From the NCBI GenBank assembly GCA_044368415.1, contig JBIPLJ010000012.1, positions 1-64,000 on the forward strand: a stretch of 64,000 nt of DNA, read 5' to 3'. The stretch's first letter is position 1. Every line of letters starts with the position of its first letter. The position numbers and the translations under genes were made by a program. The notes below the pieces were generated by a model that was not told the origin of the DNA, ran no database searches, and saw only the letters and a program-made list of their open reading frames with translations. The DNA comes from UBA4615 sp044368415. Lineage in GTDB: Bacteria; Pseudomonadota; Gammaproteobacteria; Burkholderiales; Burkholderiaceae_E. Shown piece after piece: positions 53,088 through 61,168 of the stretch.

Positions 53088-53690
53088 GTGAGCGAGCCGT
53101 TCGACAGCGAGGGCTGGTACTGCCGGGCACGTCGGGTGCCATCGCCGAACCAGGACGCCCGCCCGCCCGGCACCTCGCCCGAACTGCTTGTTGTCCATCA
53201 CATCAGTCTGCCGCCCGGCGTGCTGTCGGGCGATGCCGTCGAGCGGCTCTTCACCAACACGCTGGATTGCTCGGCCGACCCGCGGTTCGCCGGCCTCGAG
53301 TCGCTGAGGGTCTCGGCCCACTTCCTGGTGCGCCGGCGCGGCGAGTTGCTGCAGTTCGTCCCGTGCGGGGCGCGCGCTTGGCATGCCGGACCGTCGTCCT
53401 TCCGTGGCCGCGAGCGCTGCAACGACTTCTCGATCGGCATCGAGCTCGAGGGCACCGGCGAGCGTCGGTACACCGAGGCGCAGTACCGGGTGCTCGCCGC
53501 GCTGACCCGATCGCTCTCTGCGTGGTTTCCGTTGAGATACCTCGCCGGCCACAGTGACATCGCGCCGGGGCGCAAGACCGATCCTGGGCCGAGTTTCGAC
53601 TGGTCGCGCTTCGAGTCGATGCTCGATGGTTGCGGGCTCTCGAGACCGTTTCCGCCGGAATGCCGCAGCATGTCGAAGAGTCTTCCATGA
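53088..53690 (+). CDS. ampD: 1,6-anhydro-N-acetylmuramyl-L-alanine amidase AmpD
   Basis: The 200-residue cytoplasmic amidase_2 enzyme separates anhydro-muramic acid from stem peptides during wall recycling. Zinc ligands fit the histidine of VVHHISLPPG, the later histidine of GHSDIAPGRKTDPGPSFDW and the Asp of KTDPG. The FSIGIELEG and RGRERCNDFS segments are typical of AmpD. It starts with GTG seven bases after pilR. The C-terminus is slightly extended. It probably influences beta-lactamase induction, but no ampC or ampR is present here. Confidence 0.92.
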   Translation: MSEPFDSEGWYCRARRVPSPNQDARPPGTSPELLVVHHISLPPGVLSGDAVERLFTNTLDCSADPRFAGLESLRVSAHFLVRRRGELLQFVPCGARAWHAGPSSFRGRERCNDFSIGIELEGTGERRYTEAQYRVLAALTRSLSAWFPLRYLAGHSDIAPGRKTDPGPSFDWSRFESMLDGCGLSRPFPPECRSMSKSLP

Positions 53691-53894
53691 CACCGTGACG
53701 ACATGCGGGTCGCAGAGCCAGATGCCCCGCCGTCCCGCAGCCGGGCTGGGTCCGCGAATGCCGATCAAGACGCCGTGCGGCTCTTCGGGAAGCATCCGAG
53801 GCTGCGCTCAAAGATGTGGTGCTAAATCCCTGTTCGGGCGCACGAATCGCGCCTCGCGGAACGCTCATCGCAGACTTGCGAGCGGGGCGCCCAG

Positions 53895-53910
53895 GCACTA
53901 GAATTAGTCA
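53895..53910. promoter_or_regulatory. candidate NrdR box 1
   Basis: GCACTAGAATTAGTCA agrees with the NrdR consensus ACACWATATATWGTGT at about 10 of 16 positions, with the best matches in the outer half-sites CACTA and TAGT. It starts 31 bases before a second similar site. Confidence 0.45.
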
Positions 53911-53925
53911 CTCACAAGCGGTCGA

Positions 53926-53941
53926 CCCCCAGATCTAGTGC
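53926..53941. promoter_or_regulatory. candidate NrdR box 2
   Basis: CCCCCAGATCTAGTGC agrees with the NrdR consensus at about 10 of 16 positions and contains the half-site CTAGTG. The 31-base start-to-start distance to box 1 puts both on the same face of the helix, as known for NrdR boxes. Confidence 0.45.
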
Positions 53942-54109
53942 CACGCGGCCTCACGCCGCCTTCCGGCCGGGCACGGGAATCGCCGCAAGCACACCGCCAC
54001 CCGATCGACGCGCGCGACGACCGGCCGGGGTCCGTCAGGGCCCGGGCCAGGCCCCCTTCACGCTGGGTCCACCGGGTGGTCCTCGAACACACCAGTGGAG
54101 TTCCCCGAC

Positions 54110-57058
54110 ATGCAGAGGGTTGCAGAAACCGCGCAACGTTCTTCCATCCTGTCCCCGTCGGCGTTTGCCACGTCCGCGCAGGGCCTCGACGATTACCGGC
54201 CCGACGCGGCCCGCTTCGTCGACTTCAAGGTCATCCGCCGCAACGGATCGGTCGTCGGCTTCGAGCCGGGCAAGATCGCCGTCGCGATGACCAAGGCCTT
54301 CCTCGCCGTCAATGGCGGCCACGGGGCCGCGTCGGCGCGGGTGCGCGAACTGGTCGAGCAGATGACCCAGGTGGTCATCGGCGCGCTGATGCGCAACAAG
54401 CCGGCCGGCGGCACGTTCCATATCGAGGACATCCAGGACCAGGTCGAGCTCGCGCTGATGCGCTCGGGCGAGCATGAGGTGGCCCGCGCGTACGTGCTGT
54501 ACCGCGAGAAGCGCTCGCAGCAGCGCGCCGCGCGCCAGGCGCAGGCCGTCGCCGCAGGCGAGCCCGCCGGCCCGCGGATCGGCGTGCTCGACGGCGGCGT
54601 CGTGCGCCCGCTCGACGAGGGCATGCTGCGCACGCTGATCGAGTCGGCCTGCTCGGGCTTGGGCGACACCGTGAGCCCGCAGCATGTGCTGGTCGAGACC
54701 GTCAAGAACCTGTACGACGGCATCCCCATCGAGGAAGTCCACAAGTCGGCCATCCTCTCGGCGCGCGCGCTGATCGAAACCGATCCGGCCTATAGCCAGG
54801 TCGCCGCCCGCCTGCTGCTGCACACGGTGCGCCGCGAGGTGCTGGGCGAGGAGGTGCTGCAGGAGGCGATGGTCGAGCGCTACGCCGACTACTTCCCGCG
54901 TTTCGTCAAGCGCGGCGTCGAGGCCGACCTGCTCGATCCGAAGCTCGAGCAGTTCGATCTGCATCGGCTCGGCCGCGCGCTGGTCGCCGAGCGCGACGCG
55001 CAGTTCACCTACCTCGGCCTGCAGACGCTCTACGACCGCTACTTCCTGCACATCGACGAGCAGCGCATCGAGCTGCCGCAGGCCTTCTTCATGCGCGTCG
55101 CGATGGGCCTGTCGCTCAACGAGATCGACCGCGAGGCGCGTGCGATCGAGTTCTACAACCTGCTGTCGACCTTCGACTTCATGAGCTCGACGCCGACGCT
55201 GTTCAACTCGGGCACGCAGCGCTCGCAGCTGTCCTCGTGCTACCTGACCACGGTGTCCGACGACCTCGACGGCATCTACGAGGCGATCAAGGAGAACGCG
55301 CTGCTGGCCAAGTACGCGGGCGGCCTGGGCAATGACTGGACGCCGGTGCGCGCGCTGGGTAGCCACATCAAGGGCACCAACGGAAAGAGCCAGGGCGTCG
55401 TGCCCTTCCTCAAGGTGGTCAACGACACCGCGGTCGCCGTCAACCAGGGCGGCAAGCGCAAGGGCGCCGTCTGCGCGTACCTCGAGTCCTGGCACCTCGA
55501 CATCGAGGAGTTCCTCGAGCTGCGCAAGAACACCGGCGACGACCGCCGACGCACGCATGACATGAACACCGCCAACTGGATCCCCGACCTGTTCATGAAG
55601 CGGGTGATGGAGAACCAGGACTGGACGCTGTTCTCGCCTGCCGATTGCCCCGACCTGCATGAGAAGTACGGGCGCGCGTTCGAGGAGGCCTACGTCGGCT
55701 ACGAGCAGAAGGCCGCGCGCGGCGAGCTCAAGCTGCACAAGAAGATCCAGGCGAGCGCGCTCTGGCGCAAGATGCTCTCGATGCTGTTCGAGACCGGGCA
55801 TCCCTGGATCACCTTCAAGGATCCGTGCAACATCCGCTCGCCGCAGCAACACGTCGGCGTCGTTCACAGCTCGAACCTGTGCACCGAGATCACGCTGAAT
55901 ACCGGTGACAGCGAGATCGCAGTGTGCAACCTGGGCTCGGTGAACCTGGTCGCCCACATGACCCAGCGCGCTGACGGGCAGTGGACGCTCGACCACGACA
56001 AGCTCAAGCGCACGATCACGACCGCGATGCGGATGCTCGACAACGTGATTGACATCAACTATTACGCGGTCAAGAAGGCGCGCAACTCGAACCTGAAGCA
56101 CCGTCCCGTCGGCATGGGCGTCATGGGCTTCCAGGACTGCCTGCACCTGATGCGCGTGCCGTTCGCGAGCGAGGCTGCGGTCGAGTTCGCCGACCGGTCG
56201 ATGGAAGCCGTCTGCTATCACGCGTACTGGGCCTCGACCGAGCTCGCCGCGGAGCGCGGCCGCTACGCCAGCTTCAAGGGCTCGCTGTGGGACCGCGGGA
56301 TCCTGCCGCAGGACTCGCTTGAGTTGCTGGCCGAGCAGCGCGGCGGGTACGTCGAGGTCGACATGTCCGAGACGATGGACTGGTCGGCGCTGCGTGCGCG
56401 GATCGCCAAGCACGGCATGCGCAACTCGAACTGCGTCGCGATCGCCCCGACCGCGACCATCTCGAACATCGTCGGCGTGGGCGCGTGCATCGAGCCCACC
56501 TTCCAGAACCTCTACGTCAAGACGAACCTCTCGGGCGACTTCACGGTGGTCAACGACTACCTAGTGCGCGACCTCAAGCGGCTCGGCCTGTGGGACGAGG
56601 TGATGGTCGCCGACCTGAAGTTCTTCGACGGCAGCACCGCGCGCATCGACCGCATCCCGGCCGACCTGCGCGCGATCTACGCGACGGCCTTCGAGGTCGA
56701 TCCGACCTGGCTGGTCGAGTGCGCGTCGCGCCGCCAGAAGTGGATCGACCAGGCGCAGTCGCTGAACATCTACATGGCGGGTGCCTCGGGCAAGAAGCTG
56801 CACGAGACCTACTCGCTCGCGTGGCTGCGCGGCCTGAAGACCACCTACTACCTGCGCACGCAGGGCGCGACGCACGCCGAGAAGAGCACGACCGACCGCG
56901 TCGGTCAGCTCAACGCGGTGTCGTCGGGCGGCGAGGCGGGAGGCAGCTTCTCGTACAACACGCAGTCATCCAGACCCACGGGCCCCGTGATGTCGGACGA
57001 GCCGATCGCCCCGAAGTTCTGCGCGCTCGACGATCCCGAATGTGAGGCCTGCCAGTGA
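54110..57058 (+). CDS. nrdA: class Ia ribonucleotide reductase, large subunit
   Basis: The 982-residue subunit reduces ribonucleoside diphosphates. An N-terminal ATP-cone (about 38-130: VIRRNGSVVGFEPGKIAVAM) is followed by a second, degenerate cone-like region (about 155-235). Active-site cysteines lie in SQLSSCYLTTVSDDLDG, SSNLCTEITLNTG (thiyl-radical Cys) and IAVCNLGSVNLVA. The radical-transfer tyrosine pair is in GLKTTYYLRT, and the redox pair ends the chain in ECEACQ. E. coli NrdA has 761 residues; the extra length comes from the two-cone N-terminus, as in Pseudomonas. ATG 54110 has GGAG 9 bases upstream. Confidence 0.96.
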   Translation: MQRVAETAQRSSILSPSAFATSAQGLDDYRPDAARFVDFKVIRRNGSVVGFEPGKIAVAMTKAFLAVNGGHGAASARVRELVEQMTQVVIGALMRNKPAGGTFHIEDIQDQVELALMRSGEHEVARAYVLYREKRSQQRAARQAQAVAAGEPAGPRIGVLDGGVVRPLDEGMLRTLIESACSGLGDTVSPQHVLVETVKNLYDGIPIEEVHKSAILSARALIETDPAYSQVAARLLLHTVRREVLGEEVLQEAMVERYADYFPRFVKRGVEADLLDPKLEQFDLHRLGRALVAERDAQFTYLGLQTLYDRYFLHIDEQRIELPQAFFMRVAMGLSLNEIDREARAIEFYNLLSTFDFMSSTPTLFNSGTQRSQLSSCYLTTVSDDLDGIYEAIKENALLAKYAGGLGNDWTPVRALGSHIKGTNGKSQGVVPFLKVVNDTAVAVNQGGKRKGAVCAYLESWHLDIEEFLELRKNTGDDRRRTHDMNTANWIPDLFMKRVMENQDWTLFSPADCPDLHEKYGRAFEEAYVGYEQKAARGELKLHKKIQASALWRKMLSMLFETGHPWITFKDPCNIRSPQQHVGVVHSSNLCTEITLNTGDSEIAVCNLGSVNLVAHMTQRADGQWTLDHDKLKRTITTAMRMLDNVIDINYYAVKKARNSNLKHRPVGMGVMGFQDCLHLMRVPFASEAAVEFADRSMEAVCYHAYWASTELAAERGRYASFKGSLWDRGILPQDSLELLAEQRGGYVEVDMSETMDWSALRARIAKHGMRNSNCVAIAPTATISNIVGVGACIEPTFQNLYVKTNLSGDFTVVNDYLVRDLKRLGLWDEVMVADLKFFDGSTARIDRIPADLRAIYATAFEVDPTWLVECASRRQKWIDQAQSLNIYMAGASGKKLHETYSLAWLRGLKTTYYLRTQGATHAEKSTTDRVGQLNAVSSGGEAGGSFSYNTQSSRPTGPVMSDEPIAPKFCALDDPECEACQ

Positions 57059-57206
57059 ACGATTGAACGGGCGTCCGCCGGACGCCGTCGCCGACGTGCA
57101 ACAGGCACGCCGGCGGCGGCCCCGATGGGCGATTTGACAAGCCGGGCAAACGGTGCTTTGCGCAACGACTGTTGCATGAACGCCAACGAGATCGCCAGGA
57201 AGTCAA

Positions 57207-57222
57207 GTTGGTGAGTACCAAC
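57207..57222 (+). other. hairpin 1 in nrdB leader
   Basis: GTTGGT pairs with ACCAAC around the loop GAGT. The same GTTGGT recurs at 57285 and could pair instead, allowing alternative folds. Confidence 0.55.
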
Positions 57223-57250
57223 CCGTTGCAAGCGCCCGACGTCCTCCGTA

Positions 57251-57281
57251 AGATTCCGAACTGTGAGTAACGGCGGAATCT
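57251..57281 (+). other. hairpin 2 in nrdB leader
   Basis: AGATTCCG (57251-57258) pairs perfectly with CGGAATCT (57274-57281) around a 15-base loop that contains GAGTAA. It ends 48 bases before the nrdB ATG. Confidence 0.6.
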
Positions 57282-57328
57282 CGCGTTGGTACAAGCAGTT
57301 ATGCGACCCAACTAAAGCGAGACATTAG

Positions 57329-58591
57329 ATGCTGTCCTGGGACGAACCGATTCCTGCCAAGCCGCTCCAACCTGCTGCAGGCCCGTCGCCGCGGCCGGCT
57401 GCGGCGCCCGTCCCGCGGTTTCCCGCCGCCATCCCCGCTCCGACCGCCACCTCTCTCGGCCTGTCCGGTTCCACCGTACGGACCGCCACACGCGTGTCCA
57501 ACGACGAGGTCGCGCTGTCCCCTGCCGAAGAGGCGCTGCGCCTGCATTCGGGCACACAGCTGTCCAAGGACACGCGCCGCGTGCGCGTCGAGGACAAGCG
57601 AATCATCAACGGTGCTGCCGACGTCAACCAACTGGTCCCGTTCAAGTACAAGTGGGCCTGGGAGAAGTACCTCGCCGGCTGCGCGAACCACTGGATGCCG
57701 CAGGAGATCAACATGGAGCGCGACATCGCTTTGTGGAAGACCCCGGGCGGCCTGTCGGAGGACGAGCGTCGGCTCGTCAAGCGCAACCTCGGCTTCTTCG
57801 TGACCGCTGACTCGCTCGCGGCCAACAACATCGTGCTCGGCACCTACCGGCACATCAGCGCGCCCGAGTGCCGCCAGTACCTGCTGCGCCAGGCCTTCGA
57901 GGAAGCGATCCACACGCACGCCTACCAGTACATCGTCGAGTCCCTCGGACTCGACGAGGGCGAGGTGTTCAATGCGTACCATGAGGTCGCGTCGATCCGG
58001 GCCAAGGACGAATTCCTGATTCCGTTCATCGACACGCTGACCGACCCCGATTTCGTCACCGGCACGCCGGTGAACGACCAGGCACTGCTGCGCTCGCTGA
58101 TCGTGTTCTCGTGCCTGATGGAAGGCCTGTTTTTCTACGTCGGCTTCGTGCAGATCCTCGCGCTCGGCCGCCAGAACAAGATGGTCGGCGCGGCTGAGCA
58201 GTACCAGTACATCCTGCGCGACGAGTCGATGCACTGCAACTTCGGCATCGACCTGGTCAACACGATCAAGCTCGAGAACCCTCACTTGTGGACACCGGCG
58301 TTCCGCGAGGAGATTGTCGGCCTGTTCCATCAGGCTGTGGAGCTTGAGTACCGTTATGCCGAGGACACCATGCCCCGCGGCGTGCTCGGCCTGAACGCGT
58401 CGATGTTCAAGGAATACCTCCGTTTCATCGCCAACCGGCGCGCGCAGCAGATCGGGCTCGACCCGCTGTTCCCGGGAGCGGAGAACCCGTTCCCGTGGAT
58501 GAGCGAGATGCTCGACCTGAAGAAGGAGCAGAACTTCTTCGAGCGGCGTGTGACCGAGTACCAGACCGGCGGCGCGCTGAGCTGGGACTGA
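57329..58591 (+). CDS. nrdB: class Ia ribonucleotide reductase, small subunit
   Basis: The 420-residue subunit carries the diiron-tyrosyl radical. Ligands and radical align with E. coli: D161 (TADSLA), E192, H195 and Y199 in FEEAIHTHAY, then the Glu of MEGLFFYVGF and the Glu and His of LRDESMHCNFG. Residues 1-80 are a Pro/Ala-rich extension with no fold, absent from the 376-residue E. coli protein. The C-terminal tail (QTGGALSWD) should dock on NrdA; the same motif is echoed in the first residues MLSWDEP. It is separated from nrdA by a structured leader and ends before a strong terminator. Confidence 0.96.
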   Translation: MLSWDEPIPAKPLQPAAGPSPRPAAAPVPRFPAAIPAPTATSLGLSGSTVRTATRVSNDEVALSPAEEALRLHSGTQLSKDTRRVRVEDKRIINGAADVNQLVPFKYKWAWEKYLAGCANHWMPQEINMERDIALWKTPGGLSEDERRLVKRNLGFFVTADSLAANNIVLGTYRHISAPECRQYLLRQAFEEAIHTHAYQYIVESLGLDEGEVFNAYHEVASIRAKDEFLIPFIDTLTDPDFVTGTPVNDQALLRSLIVFSCLMEGLFFYVGFVQILALGRQNKMVGAAEQYQYILRDESMHCNFGIDLVNTIKLENPHLWTPAFREEIVGLFHQAVELEYRYAEDTMPRGVLGLNASMFKEYLRFIANRRAQQIGLDPLFPGAENPFPWMSEMLDLKKEQNFFERRVTEYQTGGALSWD

Positions 58592-58946
58592 GGCGACGGA
58601 TACCTGAAAACCGCGGATTGCCGCAGCAGAGACTCGAGTTGACGAGGACTACACACACACACCGGCTTGCTTCACGACACACGACGCCCTGCAGTCGCGC
58701 GCATCGCGTGACGCCGCGCGCCGGGTCGCCGGTTCAGTCCCCGTGCATGAAGCTGCAGGCGCCGTACCGTAAGGTACGGCGCCTTTTTTGTGTCGCGTGC
58801 AGGCCCGCGGCACGAGCTACCGCATTCATTAGCGTAGGAAAATCTCTCTACGTTCTTGCGCCGATGAATAGCCCGCACCGAGGGCGGCCGCGTGCCGTGC
58901 CGGAACGGGTTTCCATGACCGCAACTTCATCCTGAGGAGTATCTCC
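58592..58946. other. 355-base intergenic region between nrdB and the H1-like gene
   Basis: No gene was recognised. It contains a short CA-dinucleotide run near 58650-58662, the nrdB terminator at 58758-58789, and an AT-richer stretch at 58823-58855 that probably holds the promoter of the H1-like gene. GAGGAG lies 7 bases before its ATG. Confidence 0.6.
58758..58789 (+). terminator. rho-independent terminator of nrdAB
   Basis: GGCGCCGTACC (58758-58768) and GGTACGGCGCC (58773-58783) form a perfect 11-bp stem with loop GTAA, followed by six T residues. This is a textbook intrinsic terminator. Confidence 0.95.
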
Positions 58947-59456
58947 ATGGCAACCGCCAAGAAACCCGCTGCCAAGAAGCCTGTCGCCAAGAAGCCTGTC
59001 GCGGCCAAGAAGCCTGCCGCGGCCAAGAAGCCCGCGGCCAAGAAGGTCGCCGCGAAGAAGCCGGCGGCGAAGAAGCCGGCCGCCAAGAAGGTCGCCGCTA
59101 AGAAGCCAGCCGCCAAGAAAGTCGCTGCGAAGAAGCCCGCGGCGAAGAAGCCGGCGGCCAAGAAAGTCGCGGCGAAGAAGCCGGCGGCCAAGAAGATCGC
59201 TGCGAAGAAGCCGGCTGCCAAGAAGGTTGCTGCGAAGAAGCCGGCCGCCAAGAAGGCCGCTGCGAAGAAGCCGGCCAAGAAGGCCGCTGCGAAGAAGCCT
59301 GCTGCCAAGAAAGCTGCCAAGAAGCCTGCGAAAAAGGCTGAAAAGCCCGCTGCGGCCCCTGCGGCACCGGCCGCGCCTGCTGCCTCCGCCGCTCCGGCTG
59401 CCAAGCCGTTGAATCCGGCGGCAGCATGGCCGTTCCCGACCGGCAACAAGCCCTGA
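58947..59456 (+). CDS. histone H1-like DNA-binding protein (AAKKP repeats)
   Basis: The 169-residue protein is almost entirely Lys, Ala and Pro. Residues 4-131 repeat KKPAAKK and KKVAAKK units about every five to ten residues, resembling the C-terminal tail of eukaryotic H1 and the Bordetella BpH1/Chlamydia Hc-type proteins. An Ala/Pro linker follows. The ending LNPAAAWPFPTGNKP looks like a conserved betaproteobacterial tail. It should bind DNA without sequence preference and help compact the nucleoid. Nucleotide repeats (GCCAAGAAGCC and variants) make copy number prone to slippage. It stands between two intrinsic terminators and so forms its own transcription unit. Confidence 0.92.
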   Translation: MATAKKPAAKKPVAKKPVAAKKPAAAKKPAAKKVAAKKPAAKKPAAKKVAAKKPAAKKVAAKKPAAKKPAAKKVAAKKPAAKKIAAKKPAAKKVAAKKPAAKKAAAKKPAKKAAAKKPAAKKAAKKPAKKAEKPAAAPAAPAAPAASAAPAAKPLNPAAAWPFPTGNKP

Positions 59457-59534
59457 TTGGGCGGCCTCCGGGCCGCCAGCCATAAAAGTGACCGCCGCAC
59501 ATCGATGCGGCGGCGACAGTGCCAGCCAGGTACT

Positions 59535-59561
59535 CGCGCCTCACGGGGCGCGATTTTTTTT
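59535..59561 (+). terminator. rho-independent terminator of the H1-like gene
   Basis: CGCGCC (59535-59540) pairs with GGCGCG (59547-59552) around a short loop, followed by A and eight T residues. It lies 20 bases before the yggT start. Confidence 0.9.
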
Positions 59562-59581
59562 ATGCGACAATCGCCGCCGCC

Positions 59582-60136
59582 ATGAACCAAATCCTGTGGT
59601 TGGTGATCGAGACCGTGGGCAGCCTGCTGTCGGTCGCCTGCGTGCTCCGTGCCTATGCGCACCGGGTGCATTTGAACCCACGCAATCCGATCAGTCAGTT
59701 TGTCTCTGCGCTGACCGATTGGCTCGTCCAGCCACTGCGCCGCGCGATCCCGCCCGGCCGCACGATGGACTGGGCGAGCGTGCTAGCGGCGCTCCTCGTG
59801 GCGCTGCTCACCGGGGTGCTGTACTTCGTTGTCCTCCGCAACGTCATCGTGCCTAATCCGGGCGGCGTCCTGCTGTGGGCGACGATCTCGCTGGTGCGCT
59901 GGACGGTGTGGCTCGCGATCGGTCTGGTGCTGGTGCAGGCCGTCCTGTCATGGGTGAACCCCTACGCGCCGCTGGCGCCCGCGATCCAGCAGCTCACCGC
60001 ACCCATGCTCGGGCCGATCCGCCGCGTGGTCCCCGCCATCGGCGGCGTCGACCTCTCGCCGCTGGTGCTGATCCTTCTGCTGCAGGTGCTGCTGATGGTC
60101 TTCAGCTTCGACACGCTGCCGGCCCTGCTGCGCTGA
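59582..60136 (+). CDS. YggT family membrane protein
   Basis: The 184-residue protein has two copies of the YggT unit. Each has a membrane helix followed by an amphipathic segment with a conserved pattern: VHLNPRNPISQFVSALTDWLVQPLRRAIPP in the first half and SWVNPYAPLAPAIQQLTAPMLGPIRRVVPA in the second. YggT proteins help osmotic-shock tolerance in E. coli and placement of division or photosynthetic complexes in other bacteria. Length matches the family. The ATG follows the terminator closely, so its promoter must overlap that region. Confidence 0.93.
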   Translation: MNQILWLVIETVGSLLSVACVLRAYAHRVHLNPRNPISQFVSALTDWLVQPLRRAIPPGRTMDWASVLAALLVALLTGVLYFVVLRNVIVPNPGGVLLWATISLVRWTVWLAIGLVLVQAVLSWVNPYAPLAPAIQQLTAPMLGPIRRVVPAIGGVDLSPLVLILLLQVLLMVFSFDTLPALLR

Positions 60137-60191
60137 CAGGGACGACGCGGGCGCGCCGCGGCCGTGCTGTCGCGGCGCGGGGTGGTGCGTC

Positions 60192-61127
60192 CTACCAGGG
60201 GGCCGCACCGTACGCGGTGCGGTAGCGCGCAGCGACCGCATCGCGTTCCACTCGGTGGTTCTGCGGCCCGGAGTGCTCGATCTTCATCGCGCCCATCACG
60301 CTGCCCAGGCGGGCGGCGACCGGCCAGCCCATTCCCGACGCAAGGGCGTAGAGCAGGCCGCCGCGGTAGGCGTCGCCGCAGCCTGTCGGGTCGACGGCGG
60401 TGCCGATCCCGACCGGTTCGATCGTCTCGGTACCGCCGGCGTGGTGCAGGGTCGAGCCGTCACCGCCGCGGGTCACGATCATCGCGGTGACCTGCGCGGC
60501 GAGCTGCGCCTCGGTCAGGCCGGTCTTGTCGCAGACCATCCCGCACTCGTAGTCATTGACCGCGAGCGCGTCTGCACTGGCCACCAGCGCGCGCAGCTCC
60601 TCGCCGGAGAACATCGGCAGCGCTTGGCCCGGATCGAAGATCCAGGGCACGCCGGCCGCGGCGTACTCACGTGCGTGGCGCAACATCGCGTCCTTGCCGT
60701 TTGGCGCGACGATGCCCCAGGCGGCCGGCCCGGTCGCCGCGACCTCGTGCGCGCGGCCCATCGCGCCCGGGTGGAACGCGGTGATCTGGTTGTCGGACAG
60801 GTCGGTCGTGATGAATGCCTGCGCGGTGTACAGGTCGTCGCAGCGCAGGATCGACGTGGTGTCGATGCCGAGGGCGGCCATGCGCTCGACGTACTCGCCG
60901 CCGTCCCGGCCGACGGCGGCCAGCACAGTCGGCGAGCCGCCCAGGCCCTTGAGCGTGTAGGCGATGTTCGCGGCGCAGCCGCCGAACTCGCGCTTCATGT
61001 CGAGGGTGAGGAACGACACGTTCAGCATGTGGACGCGGTCGGGAAGGATGTGGTCCTTGAAGTGGCCGGCGAACACCATGATCGTGTCGTAGGCCACCGA
61101 ACCGCTGATCAATACGCGAGTCGTCAT
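60192..61127 (-). CDS. PfkB-family carbohydrate kinase
   Basis: The 311-residue ribokinase-fold kinase has an N-terminal GSVAYDTIMVF, a GGCAANIAYTLKGLGG substrate-lid segment and the C-terminal signature DPTGCGDAYRGGLLYALASG with the catalytic base Asp. Most PfkB kinases have GAGDAF; here it is GCGDAY, as in adenosine-kinase-like members. This subgroup often sits beside DUF3426 and prmA in betaproteobacteria. Substrate is unknown, with a nucleoside or sugar possible. The ATG at 61127 was chosen over the in-frame extension to 61172. It lies 41 bases downstream of the DUF3426 gene. Confidence 0.9.
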   Translation of the reverse strand: MTTRVLISGSVAYDTIMVFAGHFKDHILPDRVHMLNVSFLTLDMKREFGGCAANIAYTLKGLGGSPTVLAAVGRDGGEYVERMAALGIDTTSILRCDDLYTAQAFITTDLSDNQITAFHPGAMGRAHEVAATGPAAWGIVAPNGKDAMLRHAREYAAAGVPWIFDPGQALPMFSGEELRALVASADALAVNDYECGMVCDKTGLTEAQLAAQVTAMIVTRGGDGSTLHHAGGTETIEPVGIGTAVDPTGCGDAYRGGLLYALASGMGWPVAARLGSVMGAMKIEHSGPQNHRVERDAVAARYRTAYGAAPW

Positions 61128-61168
61128 TGTCCGAGAGGGTCCGAGATGGAGGGCGGCCCGTCGCCGGG

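Larger units (their letters stand above)
53691..54109. other. 419-base intergenic region upstream of nrdA
   Basis: No gene was recognised. The first 180 bases are GC-rich with no supported frame. The stretch 53890-53945 is richer in A and T and holds two NrdR-box-like sequences. From there to 54109 lies a long leader with GGAG 9 bases before the nrdA ATG. Confidence 0.6.
57059..57328 (+). other. nrdA-nrdB intergenic leader
   Basis: The 270-base gap holds no supported gene. It contains two perfect hairpins (57207-57222 and 57251-57281), repeated GTTGGT/ACCAAC elements, and TTGACA at 57134-57139 that could be a -35 hexamer but lacks a clear -10. It probably sets nrdB expression. Confidence 0.5.

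Noticed and set aside
54035..56413. A 792-codon minus-strand frame inside nrdA.
   Set aside because: nrdA on the plus strand has all catalytic residues in place; the opposite frame is a GC-phase artefact.
58640..58670. ACACACACACAC run as a functional microsatellite.
   Set aside because: Only about six dinucleotide units, in non-coding DNA before a terminator; too short to argue for function.
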